Shown here: piece by piece, positions 1-6,956 of the stretch
How the letters are laid out: every line of letters starts with the position of its first letter
How positions within the stretch are numbered: the stretch's first letter is position 1
From: an uncultured Elusimicrobium sp.
GTDB lineage: Bacteria; Elusimicrobiota; Elusimicrobia; Elusimicrobiales; Elusimicrobiaceae
DNA length: 12,712 bases
Assembly: GCA_902767385.1 (NCBI GenBank)
Contig: CACXHA010000055.1
Location: 1-12,712, forward strand
Direction of reading: 5' to 3'
Position numbers and translations under genes: made by a program
Notes under the pieces: model-generated
Told to the model about the DNA's origin: nothing
The model's input: the letters and a program-made list of their open reading frames with translations, nothing else
The model's database searches: none

Positions 1-1
1 A

Positions 2-976
2 GTCCTTCCCCAAAAAATTCAGTTAGAAGAAAAAACCGCTTCTGACTACTACGGCAAATTTATTGCCGAGCCGTACGAAAGCGGTTACGGTCACACCGTA
101 GGCAACTCCCTGCGCCGCATTTTGCTTTCCGGTATGGAAGGCGCCGCGGTAACAGCGGTACGCATTGCCGGTGCTGTGCACGAATTTAGCGCGGTACCCA
201 ATGTGCGTGAAGATGTCATCAATATCTTGCTGAATTTCAAACACTTGCGTGTGAAAATGGAAGGTAAAAACCGTGAGTATTTGCAACTCCATGCTTCCAA
301 ACCCGGCGTGGTAACCGCCGCTGATATTGAAGAAGTGGACGGCGTGGAAATTATCAATAAAGACTTGGTATTGGCTACTTTAGAAGCCGGTGGTAAGTTG
401 GAAATCGAAATTGAAATTTCCCGCGGTAAAGGCTATATGGCCGGTGAAGAACTGGCCAAAGTACAACGCCCGGCGGGTTTTATCCCGGTAGATGCGTTGT
501 TCTCGCCTATTGTAAAAGTTCACTACGACGTGGAACCTGCCCGTGTAGGACAGAAAACGGACTATGACCGCTTAATCTTGGAAATTACGACCGACGGTAC
601 TTTAACTCCGGCCCGTGCTTTGCACCGCGCCGCGGTACTCTTGTCGGGTTCACTCCATATTTTCACGATTGAAGGCGAAGATGCCGGTGTCAAAACTGTA
701 AGCGATGAAGCTGTGGAAGAAGTAGTCGCCCCGGTGACTGCCGTTTCCGCCGCGCAGAGCAAACAAGAAGATATGCTCAACCAATCCGTAGAATTTATTG
801 AGTTATCTTCCCGCTCGATTAATTGCTTGAAGTCCGAAAATATCCACACCGTACGTGACTTAGTGAAAAAGACCGAAGCTGACTTAAACATGATTAAGAA
901 CTTCGGGGCCAAGTCCATGGACGAAATTAAAGCAAAATTGGCCGAGATGAATTTATCGCTCGGTATGAAAATTTAA
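2..976 (+). CDS. rpoA: DNA-directed RNA polymerase subunit alpha, 5' end missing
   Basis: This is the alpha subunit, whose N-terminal domain dimerises to nucleate RNA polymerase assembly and whose C-terminal domain contacts UP-element DNA and activators. The frame is open from position 2, giving 324 residues; the true start lies upstream of the window. The assembly motif GYGHTVGNSLRRILLSG lies near residues 28-44, against about residue 33 in E. coli, so only about 5-12 residues should be missing. The C-terminal domain begins near the motif FIELSSRSINCLK. Its arginine, encoded at 812-814, corresponds to the DNA-contacting Arg265 of E. coli, and the protein ends in the family-typical LSLGMKI. 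An apparent TTG start at 122 falls inside the conserved assembly motif and is not real. rplQ follows after 15 nt, the usual order at the end of ribosomal protein operons. Confidence 0.98.
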   Translation, partial: VLPQKIQLEEKTASDYYGKFIAEPYESGYGHTVGNSLRRILLSGMEGAAVTAVRIAGAVHEFSAVPNVREDVINILLNFKHLRVKMEGKNREYLQLHASKPGVVTAADIEEVDGVEIINKDLVLATLEAGGKLEIEIEISRGKGYMAGEELAKVQRPAGFIPVDALFSPIVKVHYDVEPARVGQKTDYDRLILEITTDGTLTPARALHRAAVLLSGSLHIFTIEGEDAGVKTVSDEAVEEVVAPVTAVSAAQSKQEDMLNQSVEFIELSSRSINCLKSENIHTVRDLVKKTEADLNMIKNFGAKSMDEIKAKLAEMNLSLGMKI

Positions 977-991
977 GGAGTATTTGTTTGT

Positions 992-1336
992 ATGATTAAG
1001 AATACCGGATACAGAAAACTGGGCAAAACGGCTTCACACCGTAAAGCGATGCTTAACAACATGGCTACCAGCATTATTCTGCACGAAGAAGTGACTACTA
1101 CTTTGCAAAAAGCCAAAGAAGTGCGCCGCGTGGTAGAAGGTTTAATTACCTTAGCCAAAGCGAAAAATGAACGTGCCGTAAAAGATACACTCAAGGACGC
1201 CGCCGCCGTCAAGAAAGTGTTTGATGTGTTGGCCCCTCGCTATGAAAGCCGCCCCGGCGGTTTTTGCCGCATTTACCGCGCCGGCTTGCGCCAAGGCGAC
1301 AACGCGCAAGTAGCCATTGTTAAATTGGTGGACTAA
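992..1336 (+). CDS. rplQ: 50S ribosomal protein L17 (bL17)
   Basis: bL17 is a large-subunit ribosomal protein that binds 23S rRNA near the exit tunnel. The product is 114 residues, the normal bacterial length. It carries the family signatures YRKLGKTASHRKAMLNN near the N-terminus, the central KAKEVRRVVEGLITLAK, and LAPRYESRPGGFCRI before a C-terminus ending in VAIVKLVD. The ATG start has AAGGAG at 975-980, which overlaps the rpoA stop codon; the spacing of 11 nt is slightly long. The gene lies 15 nt after rpoA with no terminator between, so the two are surely co-transcribed. The next gene, mreB, starts only 3 nt after the stop, so mreB is probably on the same message. Confidence 0.98.
   Translation: MIKNTGYRKLGKTASHRKAMLNNMATSIILHEEVTTTLQKAKEVRRVVEGLITLAKAKNERAVKDTLKDAAAVKKVFDVLAPRYESRPGGFCRIYRAGLRQGDNAQVAIVKLVD
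1327..1331 (+). promoter_or_regulatory. Shine-Dalgarno-like site for mreB inside rplQ
   Basis: GGTGG matches GGAGG at four of five bases and sits 8 nt before the mreB ATG. It lies inside the last codons of rplQ. With only 3 nt between rplQ stop and mreB start, mreB translation probably depends partly on ribosomes finishing rplQ (translational coupling). This is inferred from spacing alone. Confidence 0.5.
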
Positions 1337-1339
1337 TTT

Positions 1340-2383
1340 ATGGTACTAGACTATCTGGGGGGGCTGTTTTCATCGGACTTGGGGATGGACTTAGGTACTG
1401 CCAACTGTCTTATTTATGTAAAAGACAAAGGCATTGTGCTTAATGAACCGTCCGTAGTAGCCATGGAAAAAGAAACCGGCGAAGTAAAAGCCGTCGGTAA
1501 GCAAGCCAAGCAAATGTTGGGCAGAACGCCTGCCAACATTGTGGCCGTGCGCCCGATGAAAAACGGGGTCATTGCGGACTTTGAAGTGACGCAAGAGATG
1601 ATCCGTTATTTCATTCGTAAAGTGCATACACGCAGTAGTTTGCTGCGCCCCCGGATTGTCATTGGGATCCCCTCGGATATTACCGGGGTGGAACGCCGTG
1701 CCGTAGATGATGCGGCCCGTCAAGCAGGTGCCCGTGAAGTATATTTAATCGAAGAGCCCATGGCTTCTGCCATGGGTGCCGATTTGCCTGTGGCCGAACC
1801 GCACGCCAGTATGATTGTGGATATTGGTGGAGGTACTACGGAAGTGGCCGTCATTTCCTTGGGCGGTATGGTAGTTGCCAAATCGATTGATGTGGCGGGA
1901 GACGAACTGACGGAGTGCATAGTCCAATATTTCCGCAAGAAATACAATTTAATCGTAGGTGAAACTACAGCGGAAGAAGTAAAGATTAATTTGGGTTCCG
2001 TTTATCCTCTAAAAGAAGAAAAATCCATGGAAGTAAAAGGGCGCGACCAGACACAAGGTTTGCCGCGCACGCTGACGGTTACTTCGGAAGAAATCCGTCA
2101 GGCTCTTATGGAACCGGTGCGCCTTATCTTAGATGTTATTAAGAGCACGTTGGAAGAAACCCCACCCGAACTTGCGGCCGATTTAGTAGACCGCGGGCTC
2201 ATGGTAGCAGGAGGAGGTAGCTTGCTTAGAGGGATTACCGAACTGATCCGCAAAGAAACGGATATACCCGTTCATCGTGCCGCTGACCCGCTTAATTGCG
2301 TGGCCTTAGGTACGGGCAAATACTTAGAACAACTTAGCGAAAGAGGACATCATTTCTTTGGTTCCCATCGCAAATCGTTCTAG
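1340..2383 (+). CDS. mreB: Rod-shape-determining actin homologue MreB
   Basis: MreB is a bacterial actin that polymerises on the inner face of the cytoplasmic membrane and guides the elongation machinery around the cell. The product is 347 residues, the usual length. The hydrophobic N-terminus (VLDYLGGLF) suits membrane attachment. Actin-fold ATPase motifs are intact: phosphate-1 DLGMDLGTAN (residues 13-22), IEEPMASAMGA (137-147, containing the likely catalytic glutamate), phosphate-2 VDIGGGTTEVA (160-170) and adenosine-binding VAGGGSLLRGI (289-299). It follows rplQ by 3 nt rather than having its own promoter region, and is separated from mreC by 76 nt holding a strong hairpin. This arrangement would let mreB be made in excess over the membrane partners MreC and MreD. 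The start matches where family members begin. Confidence 0.97.
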   Translation: MVLDYLGGLFSSDLGMDLGTANCLIYVKDKGIVLNEPSVVAMEKETGEVKAVGKQAKQMLGRTPANIVAVRPMKNGVIADFEVTQEMIRYFIRKVHTRSSLLRPRIVIGIPSDITGVERRAVDDAARQAGAREVYLIEEPMASAMGADLPVAEPHASMIVDIGGGTTEVAVISLGGMVVAKSIDVAGDELTECIVQYFRKKYNLIVGETTAEEVKINLGSVYPLKEEKSMEVKGRDQTQGLPRTLTVTSEEIRQALMEPVRLILDVIKSTLEETPPELAADLVDRGLMVAGGGSLLRGITELIRKETDIPVHRAADPLNCVALGTGKYLEQLSERGHHFFGSHRKSF

Positions 2384-2397
2384 CATTCGTTTTACAC

Positions 2398-2437
2398 AAA
2401 AACGGGCACAGTTCTTTTGGGGACGGTGTCCGTTTTT
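2398..2437 (+). terminator. 12-bp hairpin between mreB and mreC: attenuating terminator or REP-like palindrome
   Basis: Arm AAAAACGGGCAC (2398-2409) pairs with GTGTCCGTTTTT (2426-2437) over 12 bp with one G-U pair, closing a 16-nt loop. The left arm starts with five A and the right arm ends with five T, so it could act as a Rho-independent terminator in either direction; another T run follows at 2441-2445. It begins 14 nt after mreB and ends 22 nt before mreC. If it terminates partially, mreB would be expressed above mreC, mreD, mrdA and rodA. A competing small hairpin (GGAC 2421-2424 with GTCC 2428-2431) could form instead. The loop and right arm resemble palindromes I recall near IS200/REP-associated transposases, so an inserted REP-like unit is the alternative. 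Confidence 0.65.
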
Positions 2438-2459
2438 GAATTTTTAAGAGGCCTGTGGC

Positions 2460-3311
2460 ATGAGTACGCCTAAGCATCCAATTTCATTTAAAACCTATAC
2501 AGGGCACTATCGGCGGCGTTATTTGTTGCCGGTAGGTTTTTTGTTGGTTTCTTTTCTGCTCATGATATTGCCCTTAGATGGGTTTGTTTCTTCCGTTAAA
2601 GCCGTTATGGCGTATATTTTTATTCCGCAGGTTCGGGTGGCCCATAGCGCGGTACAGTATGCGCAGGGAGTGAGCCAAACGGTACAGGAACTTTTACAAG
2701 CCCACCAGGAAAACGAATCTCTCAAACAGGAAATACAAAACGCCCGTTTATCTGCCATTCAAGCACAAGAAGTTTTTGCGGAAAATGAGCGTTTGTCGGC
2801 CCTGTTAAAATTACAATCCCAACAACCCTGGAAGGGAGTATGGGCGAAAGTCGCCTATCGTGAGCCTAGCCAATGGAATAGTATTATTTTGGATAAAGGG
2901 GCTTCCCAAGGGATCAAAGAGCGAAGTGCCGTAATTGCCGTGCAAGACGAGCAAGCCGCTTTGGCAGGAGTAGTGGTAGAAGTCAATGAAAATACCGCCA
3001 AAGTGCTTTTGGTACGTGATGAAGAATTTTCGGCGGCTGTTCGCTTAGAAAAAGACAAAGGCGAAGGCCTGTTAGTGGGGGCCGGGCCACGTGCGGTGCA
3101 AGTTAAGTATTTGCCCCTTTTAACGCAGATAGAGACGGGAGAACGGGTGTATACTTCCAAATCCAGCAGTGTGTTCCCGGCAGGTATCTTAGTGGGGCAA
3201 GTAAGCCGCGTGCACCCAAGTACCGCTTTTCAGAATTCGCTTACGGTAGAGATAACCCCCCAGGTACGTAGCGAGGCTGTGCAAGAAGTATTTGTAATTT
3301 TAGGTAAATAG
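2460..3311 (+). CDS. mreC: Rod-shape-determining protein MreC
   Basis: MreC is a single-pass membrane protein that links cytoplasmic MreB to periplasmic PBP2 and activates it. The product is 283 residues. It has a basic cytoplasmic start (residues 1-20), one membrane segment (about 21-40), a coiled-coil region at about 65-118 that includes HQENESLKQEI and AENERLSALL, and then the beta-rich periplasmic domain. That domain contains LDKGASQGIKERSAVI (144-159) and the conserved ETGERVYTSKSSSVFPAGIL (225-244), counterpart of the family's GD-V-TSG-G-VFP-G motif. AAGAGG at 2446-2451, 8 nt before the ATG, supports the start. mreD begins 1 nt after the stop. The hairpin just upstream suggests the mreC-rodA group may be expressed at a different level from mreB. 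Confidence 0.95.
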   Translation: MSTPKHPISFKTYTGHYRRRYLLPVGFLLVSFLLMILPLDGFVSSVKAVMAYIFIPQVRVAHSAVQYAQGVSQTVQELLQAHQENESLKQEIQNARLSAIQAQEVFAENERLSALLKLQSQQPWKGVWAKVAYREPSQWNSIILDKGASQGIKERSAVIAVQDEQAALAGVVVEVNENTAKVLLVRDEEFSAAVRLEKDKGEGLLVGAGPRAVQVKYLPLLTQIETGERVYTSKSSSVFPAGILVGQVSRVHPSTAFQNSLTVEITPQVRSEAVQEVFVILGK

Positions 3312-3312
3312 T

Positions 3313-3807
3313 ATGGTTAATGCATTAAAACTTATTTTTTTATTTGTGTGCGCTACCGTGTTCCATTGGGCTTTTGCGTCTTTTTTTGCTCGCTTTGGCG
3401 TGAGCGTAAATATTTTGCTAGTGTTTGTAACAGCCTTTTGTGCTTTGTTTAAATTACCGTTCGCATACAGTTTAGCTTTTGTATCGGGCCTGTTTTTAGA
3501 TTTTTTTGGTACAAAACTTTTTGGTAATAACGCTTTTACGTTTACGGTATGTGCTTGTTTAATTTGCAATATTGCCCCTCGGTTTGATTTTGATGAACCC
3601 TTCCCGCAAATGGTAGCCGTATTTGCGCTGACGTGGTTAGCAGGGATTTTAAACACGCTTTTGGTGTTTGTATTTGCTTCTGCGAGTGTTTGGCCTGGGT
3701 TTTTTAGTTTGCTAGGTGGGTCTTTGATAGACGGTTTATGCGCCCCCGTTGTATTTTGGTGGGTGCGCCGTGTCCTAAATTATTCTTCTATTTTAAAACA
3801 GGTGTAA
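3313..3807 (+). CDS. mreD: Rod-shape-determining protein MreD
   Basis: MreD is a small integral membrane protein that works with MreC in the elongasome; its biochemical role is less clear than that of its partners. The product is 164 residues, normal for the family, and almost wholly hydrophobic with about five predicted membrane segments. The segment GLFLDFFGTKLFGNNAFTF (about residues 59-77) matches the conserved MreD motif of glycine, aspartate and a following loop. Assignment rests on this motif plus its position between mreC and mrdA. Phenylalanine is unusually frequent (27 of 164 residues), which makes the DNA T-rich. The start lies 1 nt after the mreC stop with only a weak AGGT upstream, suggesting translational coupling. 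Confidence 0.92.
   Translation: MVNALKLIFLFVCATVFHWAFASFFARFGVSVNILLVFVTAFCALFKLPFAYSLAFVSGLFLDFFGTKLFGNNAFTFTVCACLICNIAPRFDFDEPFPQMVAVFALTWLAGILNTLLVFVFASASVWPGFFSLLGGSLIDGLCAPVVFWWVRRVLNYSSILKQV
3800..3804 (+). promoter_or_regulatory. Shine-Dalgarno site that fixes the mrdA start
   Basis: AGGTG sits 8 nt before the ATG at 3813 and overlaps the end of mreD. It favours the start at 3813 over an in-frame ATG at 3738, which lies inside mreD and would add 25 residues unlike the PBP2 N-terminus. Confidence 0.7.
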
Positions 3808-3812
3808 ATAGC

Positions 3813-5609
3813 ATGGCGGTTAACAAAAAGCACTTTAACACACGTTTAAAAACGCTTTTTTGGTGGGCTGCCTTGGCAGGGGGTATCGTAGCGTTACGGT
3901 TGATTGATATTCAAGTGTTGCATCATAGCAATTATGTGGAATTGGCCGAACGTAACCGTACCCAAATCTTATACCAAACCGCTCCCCGTGGGCGTGTGTT
4001 TACGGCAGATGGAGTGGCGTTAGCTTCCAACGCGCCCGCGTTTAGCTTGTACTATTTAGGTTCCGGCTCTAAGGAACGCCCTTATTTGGAGCGTTTATCG
4101 GCGGATATTGCGCCGTATATTCACATGGAACCAAGTCAGTTGCTTACCAAACTAGAGGCTGGTGGCAAAAGCGGGAAAGCCGTTTCTTTGGCAGAAAATT
4201 TATCTACGCAAAACAGTGTTGCTTTGCGCGAACTTCAACAATACTATCCAGATATTTATTTACTGGAAGAGTCCAAGCGGGATTATCCGTACGGTTCTTT
4301 GGCAAGCCATTTGTTGGGGTATATCGGCAGTATGACGGACCAACAATGGCGCAAGCGGGACCCGAGATTGGGGTACCGTCTAAACGCTAAAATCGGCAAG
4401 AACGGGATTGAGCAAAAATTTGAAACACAACTCAAAGGCAAAGACGGCGGCGTATATTTGGAAGTAGATTACCGCGGACGTGTAAAAAGTATTATTCAGG
4501 ATAAAGAGTGGAGCCCTGGTAGTGACGTGCATTTAACCCTTAATTTCAAAGTTCAACAGGCCGCTGAAGAAGCTCTTAAAAATTCCAAAACCGGGCGCGG
4601 AGCGGCGGTGGCGTTGGATCCGCGCAGCGGTGCTGTGCTTGCGCTAGCAAGTGCTCCTGCGTATGACCCTAATATTTTTGTGGCCTATAGTGGACAGGAA
4701 ATCCCTGCTTCCGCTAAGCGTATTAACGAATATAATTTGGCAATACAGGGGATTTATCCCCCGGCATCTACTTTCAAAATTATTACCGGGGCCGCCATAC
4801 TGGAAGAGGGCGATATAGATATTCACCGCAAAATAAATTGTACCGGTAAATATGATTCCGGTCCGCGCGTATTTAAATGTTGGGGAATACATGGACCGGT
4901 GGATTTTTTTGACGGGATGAGCAACTCATGTGATGTTTATTTTTATGCAGTGGCAGCCGCCATGGGGCCTGCTCCCATTGAGCGCATGGAGCGCAAATTT
5001 ATGTTCGGTAAACCAACGGGGATTGATTTGCCCGGAGAAAAAGCTGGCAACCTCTACGGCCCTACCCGTCGTGCCCGTAACAAAACATATTGGTTTGTGG
5101 GAGACACTTTGAATTTATCCATTGGGCAAGGTGAATTATTAGTAACTCCCATTAAACTGGCGCAATTTGCCGCGGCTTTGGCTAGCCGCGGGAACGTTTA
5201 CCGGCCGTATTATGTAGATAAAATTGTCAACAACCAAACCGGGAAGGAACAAAAAGTGGGGGAAATGGAAATTTTACAACGAGCTGATTTGAAACCGCAA
5301 ACGTATGATACCCTGTATAAAGCTCTTAAACATACGGTAGACGACGGAACGGCACGCCGCGCTAAAATCAAAGGATTGGATGTGTATGCCAAAACAGGTA
5401 CAGCTCAAAATCCGCATGGGCCGGACCATGGTTGGTTTATGGCGTTTGCCGGACGGGAAGGGGAAGAACCTTCCATTGCTTTGGCGGTTTTTATAGAATT
5501 TGGAGAAGGGGGCAGTTCCGCCGCCGGGCCGGTAGCCCGCGCGATGCTGGAAGCTTATTTTGATGTTAACCAAGTTGCGGAACCGGTTGCTCCACACATA
5601 GAGGAATAG
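3813..5609 (+). CDS. mrdA: Penicillin-binding protein 2, elongation transpeptidase
   Basis: PBP2 is the class B DD-transpeptidase that cross-links peptidoglycan strands made by RodA during side-wall growth. The product is 598 residues. It has one N-terminal membrane anchor (about 15-34), a dimerisation/pedestal domain starting at TAPRGRVFTADG (56-67), and a transpeptidase domain. The active-site motifs are complete: STFK (Ser319 nucleophile, Lys322), SCD (372-374) and KTG (527-529) in VYAKTGTAQ. Between the first two lie Cys343, Cys356, His360 and Cys373, positioned like the zinc ligands I recall from PBP2 structures; zinc binding here is inferred. The start at 3813 is 5 nt after mreD and has a good ribosome-binding site. 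rodA follows after 1 nt, so the polymerase and its partner transpeptidase are translated together. Confidence 0.97.
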   Translation: MAVNKKHFNTRLKTLFWWAALAGGIVALRLIDIQVLHHSNYVELAERNRTQILYQTAPRGRVFTADGVALASNAPAFSLYYLGSGSKERPYLERLSADIAPYIHMEPSQLLTKLEAGGKSGKAVSLAENLSTQNSVALRELQQYYPDIYLLEESKRDYPYGSLASHLLGYIGSMTDQQWRKRDPRLGYRLNAKIGKNGIEQKFETQLKGKDGGVYLEVDYRGRVKSIIQDKEWSPGSDVHLTLNFKVQQAAEEALKNSKTGRGAAVALDPRSGAVLALASAPAYDPNIFVAYSGQEIPASAKRINEYNLAIQGIYPPASTFKIITGAAILEEGDIDIHRKINCTGKYDSGPRVFKCWGIHGPVDFFDGMSNSCDVYFYAVAAAMGPAPIERMERKFMFGKPTGIDLPGEKAGNLYGPTRRARNKTYWFVGDTLNLSIGQGELLVTPIKLAQFAAALASRGNVYRPYYVDKIVNNQTGKEQKVGEMEILQRADLKPQTYDTLYKALKHTVDDGTARRAKIKGLDVYAKTGTAQNPHGPDHGWFMAFAGREGEEPSIALAVFIEFGEGGSSAAGPVARAMLEAYFDVNQVAEPVAPHIEE

Positions 5610-5610
5610 G

Positions 5611-6951
5611 ATGGCTGTTTTTAGAACGATACGCGAATCTGCCCGCGAAAAAATGGATAAGCCTTTGTTTTACGCCATGTTGGGGCTTGTCTTGTTGGGA
5701 GCGTTATGCATTATGTCTGCGGTAAATAGTTTATCGTGGTCCAATGCTATCGTACGTACACATTTGGTAGCTTTGCCGTTAGGACTTACTGCTTTTGCGG
5801 TGGGGTGGAGTTTTAATTATCAAATTTACAACGAACAGTGGAAATGGGTATACGGTTTGATTTTGGTGTTGTTAATTGGAGTTTTGTTATTTGGTTCGTA
5901 TCAGCGGGGGAGCCGTTCGTGGTTTGTGCTTCCTTTCTTTTCTATGCAGCCCTCGGAAATTTGTCGTATTTGTACGCTACTGGTGGTGGCAGCCTTTTTG
6001 GACCGTCGAGCCCGGAAAGTCTATGATACTTCTACGCTAGTGGGGTTGGGCTTCTTGCTAATTCCTATTTTTGGCCTTATTATGATGCAACCGGATTTCT
6101 CTTCGGTAGTGGTTACCTTGCCGGCGATTGTGGTACTGCTCTATTGTGCCGGGGCCAACTTATTTTACTTGGGGTTAGGTGCTTTGTTTGTGGGAGTCGC
6201 CGGATTTTTTACCATTTCTTGGACTTATTTGTACTTGCGCCCAGAGCTTGCTGAAACGTGGTTAGGTTCTGTTTTTTATCAGCTTGCTCACAACGGGTGG
6301 TATATGACCGGTTTTTCTCTTTTAGTGGCGGGGCTGGGATGGTTAACGTGGTGGTTTTTTAAGCAATTGCGTATCTTTTTGCCTACGTTGTATTTTGTAT
6401 TGGCTACTCTTATGATATTGGCGGGGCTTTTTGGCGGAATTTTGTTGGAAAATCACATGAAACCTCACCAACGCAAACGCGTGGAAACCTTTTTGGCTCC
6501 GGAGGCCGACCCGCAAGGGGCCGGTTATAACGTCCTGCAGGCGCAAATTGCCATGGGTTCCGGCGGGGTACTGGGAAAAGGGTTATTTTCGGGAACACAA
6601 TCTCGCTTGGGGTTTGTGCCGGAAAAACATACGGATTTTATTTTAGCCGTAGCCGGGGAAGAATTAGGGCTTTGGGGTATGTTTTTGATGTTGGGGCTTT
6701 ATTTACTGATTTTGTGGCGTATTGTAGTCATTGGGTATGAATCCAGTGACTGGTATGGTTATTTGGTTTGTGCAGGTATTTTTGGGATGTTTTTAACCTA
6801 TATGTTGGTAAACTTTGGAATGCTCTTGGGCATTGTACCGGTGGCGGGGATTCCGCTGCCGTTTATCTCGTACGGAGGGTCTAACCTGGTAGCTAGTTTA
6901 TGGGCGTTAGGGGTGGTACAATCGGTACATGCGCGGCGGTTGGGAGCATAA
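5611..6951 (+). CDS. rodA: SEDS-family peptidoglycan glycosyltransferase RodA, with an internal insertion
   Basis: RodA polymerises lipid II into glycan strands in complex with PBP2. Family motifs are present: MQPSEICRI (112-120), QPDFSS (160-165), KPHQRKRV (284-291), DPQGAGYNVLQAQIAMGSGG (300-319), FVPEKHTDFIL (335-345) with the essential aspartate Asp342, and GIPLPFISYGGSN (413-425). GAGGAA at 5601-5606, close to the ATG, supports the start. The protein is 446 residues, against about 370-400 for most RodA. The surplus lies between the membrane segment at about 183-203 and the KPHQR loop, where usually one segment precedes the loop. Here two more hydrophobic segments (about 232-249 and 258-278) are added, giving about 12 predicted segments instead of 10 and keeping the orientation of the catalytic half. 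Function should be retained because every motif is intact. Confidence 0.95.
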   Translation: MAVFRTIRESAREKMDKPLFYAMLGLVLLGALCIMSAVNSLSWSNAIVRTHLVALPLGLTAFAVGWSFNYQIYNEQWKWVYGLILVLLIGVLLFGSYQRGSRSWFVLPFFSMQPSEICRICTLLVVAAFLDRRARKVYDTSTLVGLGFLLIPIFGLIMMQPDFSSVVVTLPAIVVLLYCAGANLFYLGLGALFVGVAGFFTISWTYLYLRPELAETWLGSVFYQLAHNGWYMTGFSLLVAGLGWLTWWFFKQLRIFLPTLYFVLATLMILAGLFGGILLENHMKPHQRKRVETFLAPEADPQGAGYNVLQAQIAMGSGGVLGKGLFSGTQSRLGFVPEKHTDFILAVAGEELGLWGMFLMLGLYLLILWRIVVIGYESSDWYGYLVCAGIFGMFLTYMLVNFGMLLGIVPVAGIPLPFISYGGSNLVASLWALGVVQSVHARRLGA

Positions 6952-6956
6952 AAAAG

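Noticed and set aside
3300..3656. Minus-strand open frame of 118 codons opposite mreD
   Set aside because: It is the Lys/Asn-rich mirror of Phe-rich membrane codons, shows no recognisable protein and would lie fully antisense to a conserved gene.
3738..3812. An in-frame upstream ATG that would lengthen PBP2 by 25 residues
   Set aside because: It lies inside mreD, and the added residues do not resemble a PBP2 N-terminus. The ATG at 3813 has a ribosome-binding site 8 nt upstream and begins where the family begins.
6900..6956. A longer DUF2344 start overlapping the end of rodA
   Set aside because: The extension is just rodA read in another frame. The ATG at 6957 has GGGAG upstream and leaves the expected basic N-terminus.
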